The translations under genes were made by a program, and so were the position numbers. Below the pieces are notes generated by a model. The model ran no database searches. It saw only the letters and a program-made list of their open reading frames with translations, and had not been told where the DNA came from. Source: CAJXWH01 sp964343365 (GTDB taxonomy: Bacteria > Pseudomonadota > Gammaproteobacteria > Arenicellales > UBA868). Taken from it: a stretch of DNA of 12,718 nucleotides. Below are positions 1 to 5,787 of this stretch, in pieces. The stretch's first letter is position 1; each line of letters starts with the position of its first letter. The stretch spans positions 1 through 12,718 of the forward strand of contig CAYFJI010000054.1 of assembly GCA_964343365.1 (NCBI GenBank). The letters are read 5' to 3'.

Positions 1-10
1 AAGAGAATCG

Positions 11-736
11 ATGACGCAAACTTCGCAAGCAACAACTGCGAATGCTACTGAGTTATTGCCTGGGACTTCAGGTGTGGTGGCCGATTGGTCGTCTGATCAA
101 GTAGCGTTTAAACGTGTGCCTTGGGGTAAGGCAATGATGTGGATATTTTTGATCAGTGACACTTTCATATTCAGTTGTTTTTTGATTGCTTATATGACGG
201 TACGTATGTCTACAACTGATCCCTGGCCTAATTCTAGTGAGGTATTTGCTCTCACTCTTTTTGGTCAAAAGATCCCATTAATCCTAATTGCTATCATGAC
301 CTTTGTGTTAATCACAAGCAGCGGAACGATGGCGTTAGCAGTAAATTTTGGTTACCGTAAGAATCGCAAGGTTACATTTGCACTTTTGTTGGTCACAGCT
401 TTATTAGGTGCAACCTTTGTTGGAATGCAGGTCTTCGAATGGTCTAAGCTTATTTTTGAGGAAGGGGTGCGCCCATGGAGTAACCCAATGGGTGCACCAC
501 AGTTCGGAGCCATCTTTTTTATGATTACAGGGTTTCATGGTACGCACGTTTCCATAGGTGTTATTTTCTTAATCATCGTCGCGGTTAAAGTCTTACGCGG
601 AAATATGGATGAAGAGCGCCCTGGATTCATGACAGGCAGACCTCAACGCTATGAAATGGTAGAAACTATGGGTCTATACTGGCATTTTGTAGATTTGGTT
701 TGGGTCTTTATTTTCGCATTCTTTTATCTTTGGTAG
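11..736 (+). CDS. Heme-copper (cytochrome c type) oxidase subunit III
   Basis: Subunit III of an aerobic terminal oxidase in the inner membrane. It supports the catalytic subunit I rather than carrying redox centres. After a soluble N-terminal stretch of about 38 residues there are about five membrane helices (roughly 42-64, 87-110, 121-143, 167-192 and 223-241). Family landmarks are GFHGTHV at 174-180, an acidic pair position E215/E218 and YWHFVDLVWVF at 223-233, the usual subunit III C-terminus. The length of 241 is somewhat longer than five-helix family members of about 200. ATG at 11 is preceded by AAGAGA at the window edge. Its stop overlaps the ribosome site of the next gene, which encodes subunit IV. 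Subunits I and II are expected just upstream. The family is clear; whether the donor is cytochrome c or quinol is inferred from the cytochrome c gene downstream. Confidence 0.93.
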   Translation: MTQTSQATTANATELLPGTSGVVADWSSDQVAFKRVPWGKAMMWIFLISDTFIFSCFLIAYMTVRMSTTDPWPNSSEVFALTLFGQKIPLILIAIMTFVLITSSGTMALAVNFGYRKNRKVTFALLLVTALLGATFVGMQVFEWSKLIFEEGVRPWSNPMGAPQFGAIFFMITGFHGTHVSIGVIFLIIVAVKVLRGNMDEERPGFMTGRPQRYEMVETMGLYWHFVDLVWVFIFAFFYLW

Positions 737-743
737 GGAAAAC

Positions 744-1088
744 ATGGCACAGACAGAAGAACAACAACACCCGCTTGGAATATATTTCAAAATATGGACG
801 CTGCTTTTTGTATTAAGTGCCGCGTCTTATATGGTTGATTATTGGCAGTTTGAGGGCTGGATAAGATGGTTTCTTATCGTAATTTTTATGTTTTTGAAAG
901 CAGGTTTGATTGTCGCTGTTTTCATGCATATGGTCTGGGAGCGTTTCGCATTGGTATACGCAGTATTGGTTCCACCATTGGTGCTAATTGTTTTTGTCGG
1001 TATTGGTGCTTTGGAAGCTGATTACACATTCTTTGCGAGGGAAATTTTTCTGAGTCCAAATGATTTTGTAGTTGAAACTCACCACTAA
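744..1088 (+). CDS. Prokaryotic cytochrome c oxidase subunit IV-like protein
   Basis: Small accessory subunit of the heme-copper oxidase (COX4_pro type), 114 residues, in the inner membrane. Three hydrophobic helices are visible at about 16-32, 41-63 and 69-90. The family hallmark is the second helix ending in LKAGLIVAVFMHMVWER (51-67), with the conserved K and the H-x-x-x-E pair. The start is well defined: the sequence TAGGGA carries both the subunit III stop (734-736) and an AGGGA ribosome site, 4 bases before ATG 744. Translation is therefore probably coupled to subunit III. Its exact contribution to oxidase assembly or stability is not known from sequence. An oxidase role is strongly supported by order and spacing. 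Confidence 0.9.
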   Translation: MAQTEEQQHPLGIYFKIWTLLFVLSAASYMVDYWQFEGWIRWFLIVIFMFLKAGLIVAVFMHMVWERFALVYAVLVPPLVLIVFVGIGALEADYTFFAREIFLSPNDFVVETHH

Positions 1089-1168
1089 AGATATCTATGC
1101 TCCTGAATGGATTAATTATTAGTCGGTCCTCATGTATAAATTTAACCTAACATCTTGAAAAACGCCTT

Positions 1169-1675
1169 ATGAAAAGTTTCCTCACCATTTGTTCGCTTTT
1201 ATTTATTTTAGTGATCGTAGTTTTTGTTAGTTGGCACCTGGATACGCCGAATCGAGTGGAGCAACAAAGGAGCATATTGTTGGGAGGTGGTTCTGGTATA
1301 AGTGATCGTATTTCGATGGTTGGGCGAATAAATGTCGAAGAAGAAGAAAAAGAGGAAGAATCAATAAAAAATGAGGAGATGCCCAAAGTCGAAGCCGCCG
1401 AAAGTCTTGCCAGTAATGTTCTACCTGACGGAGAGCAAGTCTATTCTATGGCTTGTATGGCCTGCCATGGTGCTGGGATAGCTGGAGCTCCCCGTACAGG
1501 AGATATCGGTGTCTGGGAGGAGCGTATGATAGCCGGTATGGACACACTTATTAAGCATGCTATTAATGGATTCCAAGGCGAGAAAGGTGTCATGCCTGCA
1601 AAGGGAGGCAATCCCGCTCTGAGCGATGCGGAAGTGGCGGCTGCGGTTGAGTATATGGTTGCGCAGTCGCAGTAA
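1169..1675 (+). CDS. Membrane-anchored c5-like cytochrome c
   Basis: Monoheme c-type cytochrome of 168 residues that probably carries electrons to the adjacent oxidase on the periplasmic side. Residues 4-21 form one hydrophobic N-terminal helix. No signal peptidase site is obvious, so it probably acts as a membrane anchor. A spacer of about 65 residues includes a strongly acidic run at 57-70 (mostly E with a few K). The heme domain begins near 85: heme site CMACH at 96-100, then the cytochrome c5-like pattern GAPRTGD at 106-112, and a likely distal ligand Met142 in GVMPAKGGNPALSD. The domain ends in AAAVEYM. It lies 80 bases after subunit IV. The ribosome site is weak (GAAAA), so expression may rely on read-through from upstream. 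The c5 assignment is from motif similarity. Confidence 0.9.
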   Translation: MKSFLTICSLLFILVIVVFVSWHLDTPNRVEQQRSILLGGGSGISDRISMVGRINVEEEEKEEESIKNEEMPKVEAAESLASNVLPDGEQVYSMACMACHGAGIAGAPRTGDIGVWEERMIAGMDTLIKHAINGFQGEKGVMPAKGGNPALSDAEVAAAVEYMVAQSQ

Positions 1676-1746
1676 ATACCGTTAATTTCAAAAAATGTTA
1701 GATAAGAAGAAAAGGGTTTAGCTTCGTACGTCCTCGGGCTTAATGA

Positions 1747-2478
1747 GTGGCGCGGTCTTTGTTTAACTTATCAAGATTAGATAAACCTTCTGTTGTCTTT
1801 GGCTTTCTCTTGGTTTTTGCTATATTGAACTGCGCACCTATTGAAGCAAATATGGCAGGATTGATATCAGTTAAAACCCCAAAGTCAAACTTATCAGATA
1901 TTAAGATAAATACTCAATTAGCTGTACATTTTCGCCCCGGGGGTGAAGAGCTCGATAGGCGTAACTCCGATCCAATTTTTATGGCGAGAGTGAAATCTTT
2001 AGAATCTACTGGTGGTTGTCGCGGTTGTGATTTGCGTGGTGCTGATTTCGATGAAGCGAATCTCGATGGGGCTGATCTCGTAAGGGTAGATTTTACGGCT
2101 GTTAAACTAAAGGGCGCCACCTTAGTACAGGCAGATTTAACGCGAGCCATACTTTTTGGGGCCATCCTTATCAATGCAGATCTACGTGATACAAAGTTAG
2201 TCCAAGTTGATTTGAGGAAAGCTAATCTCCAGAATGCCGATCTTAGTGGAGCTAATTTGGGTTTCTCAAATTTGCGTAAAATAGATCTTCGTAACGCCAA
2301 TTTGAGAAATTCTGTATTGCGTGGAGCGGACCTAAGTGGAGCTCGAATGAAGGGCGCCAATTTCAGTGATGCAGATCTCAGAGAGGCATTAGTAGAGAAA
2401 TCTAGTATGACTAAGGCTATATTATGCCGGACAACTTTGCCCTGGGGATTGGACAATAGAGATTGTCCAGAAAATTAA
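1747..2478 (+). CDS. Exported pentapeptide-repeat protein (first of two)
   Basis: Protein of 243 residues of unknown function. Residues about 16-33 are hydrophobic after a basic N-terminus, so a signal peptide or anchor is likely. Residues 36-88 are not repetitive. From 94 to about 225 it is built of A(D/N)LxX five-residue repeats such as DLRGADFDEANLDGADL, predicting a right-handed quadrilateral beta-helix of roughly six to seven coils. The helix is introduced by a C91-x-x-C94-D-L cap and followed by a tail with C227 and C240 (LPWGLDNRDC). The start is GTG 1747, directly after an in-frame stop at 1744. TTG 1759 is an alternative, and the first in-frame ATG (codon 36) would lose the hydrophobic segment. 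No good ribosome site is visible. It sits between the cytochrome and a polytopic membrane protein, so an envelope role is plausible but unproven. Confidence 0.82.
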   Translation: MARSLFNLSRLDKPSVVFGFLLVFAILNCAPIEANMAGLISVKTPKSNLSDIKINTQLAVHFRPGGEELDRRNSDPIFMARVKSLESTGGCRGCDLRGADFDEANLDGADLVRVDFTAVKLKGATLVQADLTRAILFGAILINADLRDTKLVQVDLRKANLQNADLSGANLGFSNLRKIDLRNANLRNSVLRGADLSGARMKGANFSDADLREALVEKSSMTKAILCRTTLPWGLDNRDCPEN

Positions 2479-2483
2479 GAATA

Positions 2484-2522
2484 TCAAACTCGTTTGAAAC
2501 AATCTTTTAGTACGTATTAAAT
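2484..2522 (+). promoter_or_regulatory. Possible promoter with palindrome over the -35
   Basis: A perfect inverted repeat TCAAAC-TC-GTTTGA (2484-2497) overlaps a -35-like TTGAAA (2494-2499). It is followed after 17 bases by a weak -10-like TTAAAT (2517-2522). The next gene starts at GTG 2532 with no ribosome site, so a very short or absent leader would result. The repeat could instead be a weak hairpin ending the pentapeptide gene, since TTTT lies at 2505-2508. Low certainty. Confidence 0.3.
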
Positions 2523-2531
2523 ATCTATATA

Positions 2532-4082
2532 GTGAAAAGCATCAGATTTTTTTGTTGTTTCTTCATACTTCTGGTATGTTTATTTGGTAGTAATGTAGTT
2601 AGAGCGCATGGATTTGGTCAGCGATATGATCTACCTGTGCCATTATCACTGTGGGTCCTAGGCGCTGGGATTACAATTGTATTATCGTTTATTTTAATAG
2701 CAATGTTTGCGACAACCACATTTGAGCAGTTTCATTATTCTCGGATCAATCTATTAAAGTCTAAATTTTTTCGCATTCTGATTGCGCCGTTTGTTCTGTT
2801 CTTGATTAGATTGATTGGAGTAATTATTCTTGTCACCGCAATTATTGCAGGATATTGGGGCGATACCAATCCCTATAATAATGTAACGCCAGTTTTAGTT
2901 TGGGTTATTTGGTGGGTAGGAGTCGTATATGTTTCAGTATTGGTGGGTGATTTGTGGTCACTAATTAATCCTTTTCGAACTTTATTTTTATGGGCCGAAG
3001 TTCTTTTGGAGCAGGGTTTTGGTTTGAGCAATTTGTCTCGCAATTTTCCTTATCCAAAATCTTGGCAAATGTGGCCAGCCGTGATCGGGTTGATCGGATT
3101 TTTTTGGGCAGAACTTCTCTGGACCGACGGGAGCGATCCCAGAAATTTAGCAAGGATTATTACCATTTATGGATGCACAACCTGGCTCGGAATGTTTTTA
3201 TATGGTCGAGAGACATGGTTGCACAATGCAGATCCATTTTCTTTGGTTTTTCGAATATTTTCTGGATTTTCGCCTATGGAAATTCGGGTCCGGTTAATTG
3301 GCAGTCAAAACAAGTGCCAGATTTACTCATGCCCGCAGAATAGTAAAGACTGTGTGAATGGATATAGTTGTGTAAGGTACGCTAAAACTGACCAAGTTGA
3401 ATGGAATCTGCGTCCTCCAGGACTTGGACTACTTCAATCCACCAGTGTACCTCTTTCCCTGATGGTTTTTGTGCTAATTTTACTTGCATCTGTCACCTTT
3501 GATGGATTCCTCGAAACACCTCTTTGGTTAAGTATTCTAGATCGCAGCATAGCCGAAGAGATATTTTTTATTGGAAATTTTGCATTATTATTGGTGCCGA
3601 TGTTGTTCTTTCTAATTTATATAGTTTTTTGTTGGTTGATGATGCGGATCGTTTTAGCTTCTAGGTCAAAAATGGATTCTGATGGAATTGTTAACACTCT
3701 CGACATCGCTTGCTCATTTATACTGACATTAGTACCAATAGCGATTGCGTATCATCTCGCGCATTATCTTTCCTTTTTGCTCATCACAGGACAGTATTTG
3801 ATACCTCTTATTTCTGACCCTCTGGGTCTTGGGTGGAATATTTTTGGGACATCAGGATATCGTCCAAATATCGGTGTGATAGATGCTCGTATTAGTTGGT
3901 ATATAGCAGTGGGTGCTGTTGTATCTGGACATGTGGTTTCAGTTTATATAGCCCACAAAACAGCGCTAGGTATTTTTCGTAACGTTAGAACTGCGTTATA
4001 TAGCCAAATTCCCATGATAGTGTTGATGGTGCTTTACACGATGTTAAGTCTCTGGATCTTGGCTCAACCCATGGTGGAATAA
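2532..4082 (+). CDS. Polytopic membrane protein of uncharacterised family (fenitrothion hydrolase-like annotation)
   Basis: Integral membrane protein of 516 residues. A signal peptide (about 1-25) ends before AHGFGQRYDLPVPL (25-38), a motif I recall from a widespread bacterial family that databases sometimes label fenitrothion hydrolase. That label says little about the native role. About ten further hydrophobic segments follow. Conserved-looking blocks are GDLWSLINPFRTL (139-151), ELLWTDGSDPRNLA (194-207), NADPFSL (232-238), VTFDGFLETPLW (321-332), LISDPLGLGWNIFGT (426-440) and a C-terminal LWILAQPMVE. Histidines lie within or beside helices as AYHLAHY (H408, H411) and GHVVSVYIAH (H466, H474 or nearby). 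A soluble loop has four cysteines (262, 267, 274, 280). The start is GTG 2532, chosen because it begins a clean signal peptide; there is no ribosome site. Proximity to the oxidase genes suggests a respiratory or metal-related envelope role, which is inference only. Confidence 0.75.
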   Translation: MKSIRFFCCFFILLVCLFGSNVVRAHGFGQRYDLPVPLSLWVLGAGITIVLSFILIAMFATTTFEQFHYSRINLLKSKFFRILIAPFVLFLIRLIGVIILVTAIIAGYWGDTNPYNNVTPVLVWVIWWVGVVYVSVLVGDLWSLINPFRTLFLWAEVLLEQGFGLSNLSRNFPYPKSWQMWPAVIGLIGFFWAELLWTDGSDPRNLARIITIYGCTTWLGMFLYGRETWLHNADPFSLVFRIFSGFSPMEIRVRLIGSQNKCQIYSCPQNSKDCVNGYSCVRYAKTDQVEWNLRPPGLGLLQSTSVPLSLMVFVLILLASVTFDGFLETPLWLSILDRSIAEEIFFIGNFALLLVPMLFFLIYIVFCWLMMRIVLASRSKMDSDGIVNTLDIACSFILTLVPIAIAYHLAHYLSFLLITGQYLIPLISDPLGLGWNIFGTSGYRPNIGVIDARISWYIAVGAVVSGHVVSVYIAHKTALGIFRNVRTALYSQIPMIVLMVLYTMLSLWILAQPMVE

Positions 4083-4096
4083 ATTTTTTATGTGGT

Positions 4097-4127
4097 ATGA
4101 CAGAAATATCGTTTTCTCCGATATAAT
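4097..4127 (+). promoter_or_regulatory. Probable promoter with dyad in a 19-base spacer
   Basis: ATGACA (4097-4102, five of six matches to the -35 consensus) and a perfect TATAAT (4122-4127) are separated by 19 bases. The spacer holds an inverted repeat ATATCG-N7-CGATAT (4106-4111 and 4119-4124) that runs into the -10. A long spacer with an internal dyad is typical of promoters controlled by MerR-type activators. Transcription would start near 4134, about 33 bases before the small ORF at 4167. The repeat has no following T-run on this strand, so it is not a good terminator. Confidence 0.5.
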
Positions 4128-4166
4128 TCAAGTTAAAATACATTAAAGACAAGAGTTAAACTAATT

Positions 4167-4283
4167 ATGGATAATGACGCAAAAACTAATGGCATGAGCG
4201 AAGGCGTAGGCGTAGGCATCGTAGTTGCTATTATTGGGATATCTGTATTCCTACTAGGACTAATTGGAATTTTCTTAGTGTGA
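4167..4283 (+). CDS. Small single-pass membrane protein, 38 residues (hypothetical)
   Basis: Unrecognised small ORF, ATG to TGA. A polar N-terminus (MDNDAKTNGMSEG) is followed by one uninterrupted hydrophobic segment from about 14 to 38 rich in G, V, I and L, ending at the stop. That composition fits a tail-anchored or C-terminally embedded membrane peptide. AAGAG lies 11 bases before the ATG, a somewhat distant ribosome site. A near-consensus promoter lies just upstream (4097-4127), which is the best support that the region is expressed. Within the gene, GGCGTA is repeated twice in tandem (GVGV). It lies 84 bases after the 516-residue membrane protein. It could be a small subunit of a membrane complex, but no family is recognised. 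Confidence 0.45.
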   Translation: MDNDAKTNGMSEGVGVGIVVAIIGISVFLLGLIGIFLV

Positions 4284-4562
4284 TATAAAGCTGTATATAG
4301 TTAGGTGAATTATTGTTTTTTATCGCCCTGAGAGAGATCGATTTACTATGTGGGTGTAGTCAGAATTTTGCTTCGGAAAATTTTGAATCGAATACGTCCT
4401 TTCTACATGAGCATCACTATGAAGAGAGGTCTATGTAGCGCTTATACCAAAATACAAATATCTAATATTTTTTGTAACGCTTTACATACTAATCCCAATT
4501 CCTAAGATGATTATGGCAGTTAACGTTCTTTTTTTTGTGTGCAAAAAATAGTGAATTCAGGT
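4284..4562. other. Intergenic stretch with no convincing gene
   Basis: I see no ORF with a ribosome site or protein-like composition on either strand. The only structure is TTTTTTG-TGTG-CAAAAAA (4531-4548), a weak A/T hairpin just beyond the stop of the candidate lipoprotein on the - strand. It might help end that transcript, but it lacks a GC stem. Confidence 0.4.
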
Positions 4563-4685
4563 TTAAAGTTTAGTGGGCATATATGCCTTTTCTAAAGAAA
4601 AGTCTGTAGCTTTTGTAAAAAAAGGATAGGTGCAGCCAACTACAGATACCAATAACAAGGTAATAATTGTGAACCGCATACGCAT
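4563..4685 (-). CDS. Candidate tiny lipoprotein, 40 residues
   Basis: Unrecognised small ORF on the - strand, ATG at 4685 and TAA at 4563-4565. It begins MRMRF, a basic n-region, then a hydrophobic stretch (residues 6-15), then VSVVGC with Cys18, a good lipobox (V-V-G-C). Lipidation at Cys18 would leave a mature peptide of 23 residues, TYPFFTKA and a short charged tail after the cysteine. A run of six G (4695-4700 on this strand's complement) lies 9 bases before the ATG, the most convincing ribosome site in the gap. ATG 4679 (codon 3) is an alternative start. It lies 66 bases downstream of another small membrane ORF on the same strand. The lipobox and G-rich site together make it more than a chance ORF, but nothing indicates function. 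Confidence 0.5.
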   Translation of the reverse strand: MRMRFTIITLLLVSVVGCTYPFFTKATDFSLEKAYMPTKL

Positions 4686-4704
4686 TTTAAATTTCCCCCC
4701 AATC

Positions 4705-4737
4705 TTTTTCAAATAACGATGTTATTTTTTTGAAAAA
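4705..4737. repeat. AT-rich inverted repeat (bulged hairpin)
   Basis: Left arm 4705-4717 pairs with 4721-4727 (seven base pairs around a GAT loop) and, after a four-T bulge (4728-4731), with 4732-4737 (six more pairs). It lies between the two small - strand ORFs. It could be a weak terminator or attenuator or an RNA-stability element. The stem has few GC pairs. Confidence 0.35.
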
Positions 4738-4751
4738 AAATTACCTAATCA

Positions 4752-4868
4752 TTATCTCACATTAGGGTCATCATCGGAATTTTTCCACACTACTTTCCAA
4801 GTTACCCAGAATATACTGATACAAACGCACAGCCCCAAAAGTGATAATAGAATTGCTAGAATATACAT
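4752..4868 (-). CDS. Small single-pass membrane protein, 38 residues (hypothetical)
   Basis: Unrecognised - strand ORF, ATG at 4868 and TAA at 4752-4754. Residues 2-22 are strongly hydrophobic with two cysteines (C14, C16). They are followed by an aromatic and basic boundary (FWVTWKVVWK, 20-29) and an acidic tail ending NSDDDPNVR. This is a convincing membrane-helix-plus-interface layout with the charged tail probably cytoplasmic. No ribosome site is visible; the upstream DNA is almost pure A/T. It resembles in style the tiny subunits and assembly factors of terminal oxidases (CcoQ/CcoS size class), but I do not see their motifs. A lipoprotein candidate lies 66 bases downstream on the same strand. 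Confidence 0.4.
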   Translation of the reverse strand: MYILAILLSLLGLCVCISIFWVTWKVVWKNSDDDPNVR

Positions 4869-4943
4869 AGATTAATATTAATTTATTTTTTTGATACCGA
4901 TATGTTATAGAAACATTGCTTTAATTATTCTACAAGATCACTA

Positions 4944-4958
4944 TATCTTATTAAGATA
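4944..4958. repeat. Perfect 15-base palindrome
   Basis: TATCTTA-T-TAAGATA is a perfect inverted repeat with one central base. It lies 75 bases before the start of the - strand small ORF at 4868 and about 70 bases past the end of the pseudouridine synthase gene. It could be an operator; in AT-rich DNA chance is also possible. Confidence 0.3.
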
Positions 4959-5027
4959 CTTTTCCGCATTCCCACCCCATGATTCGTGTGATGGATTGTT
5001 TTTCGGTTCGTAAATAAATTGTAGAGG

Positions 5028-5750
5028 TTAAAAGCGTTCATCTTTTCTCATAAAGCGCCATTTTCCGCGAGGTAAATCTGCCAGACAAAGCATTCCAATT
5101 TTGACTCTAACCAGCGATTTAACATGAAGGTCGACTAGGTCACACATTCTACGAATCTGCCGTTTTCGACCTTCTCGAAGTGTAAAGTGAAGTTGATTGC
5201 TATTAATCTGCAAAACTTTAGCAGGTCGGAGTAATTTTTCGTCTAATGATAATCCTCCCTCGAGTAATTGAATGGCAGACTTAGTAATTTTCCCACTTAC
5301 CCGAACGATATATTCTTTTGATATAGGATGTGTAGGGTGGATAAGTTTTCGCACGATCGCACCATCTTGAGTTAGAACCAAAAGCCCCGATGAATCAATG
5401 TCGAGGCGACCAGCGGTGTGTAGTGATTTTACGTCAATAGTTTTATTCTTTTCATTGTGTTTGGCATTATATTGATTCTTTGCTGTGATTAGAGTACGAA
5501 TGTCAGCATATGGTTTCTCCGCTTGTGTCGCGACATAACCGGGTGGCTTGTTTATTAAGATAGTAGCTAATTTAGCTCGAGCATTAATTGCTTCAGGGGC
5601 TAACACAATTTCTGCATCTGGTCGTATCTTTGTTCCCACTTTAGATATGATCTCGTTATCTACGATGACAAGACCTTGTTGGATCATTTCATCAGCCTCA
5701 CGGCGAGAGCATATACCTCTGCTAGCCATGATTTTAGATAGGCGAATCAC
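5028..5750 (-). CDS. RsuA/RluB-family rRNA pseudouridine synthase
   Basis: Isomerises a uridine in rRNA to pseudouridine. The 240 residues comprise an N-terminal S4 RNA-binding domain (about 2-48, RLSKIMASRGICSRREAD) and the catalytic domain from about 60. The catalytic aspartate is D117 in GRLDIDSSGLLVLTQDG (114-130). KEYIVRV (145-151) carries the conserved tyrosine, and EGRKRQIRRM (193-202) and LPRGKWR (226-232) are further family blocks. The exact target base (23S as for RluB/RluF, or 16S as for RsuA) cannot be read from the sequence. The start is GTG 5750, needed to complete the S4 domain; ATG 5729 would cut into it. No ribosome site is visible. It lies 37 bases after purB, so it is probably the last gene of that unit. 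Confidence 0.92.
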   Translation of the reverse strand: MIRLSKIMASRGICSRREADEMIQQGLVIVDNEIISKVGTKIRPDAEIVLAPEAINARAKLATILINKPPGYVATQAEKPYADIRTLITAKNQYNAKHNEKNKTIDVKSLHTAGRLDIDSSGLLVLTQDGAIVRKLIHPTHPISKEYIVRVSGKITKSAIQLLEGGLSLDEKLLRPAKVLQINSNQLHFTLREGRKRQIRRMCDLVDLHVKSLVRVKIGMLCLADLPRGKWRFMRKDERF

Positions 5751-5787
5751 GATGACTTTAAGAGTGTTAGTGAAAAAGGCCGATACT

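Noticed and set aside
1914..2456. 180-codon open frame antisense to the pentapeptide gene
   Set aside because: Repeats of five codons with little third-base stop potential produce long antisense frames; the composition mirrors the repeats and there is no independent start signal.
2990..3343. 117-codon + strand frame inside the 516-residue membrane protein
   Set aside because: Out-of-frame shadow without recognisable domains.
4407..4505. 32-codon + strand ORF in the gap (MSITMKRGLCSAY and onward)
   Set aside because: No ribosome site, no hydrophobic or domain signature, length expected by chance.
4473..4540. 20-codon TTG-start - strand peptide with a hydrophobic end (HTKKRTLTAIIILGIGISM)
   Set aside because: Signal-like, but it stops within the helix, uses TTG, and has no ribosome site; too short to support.
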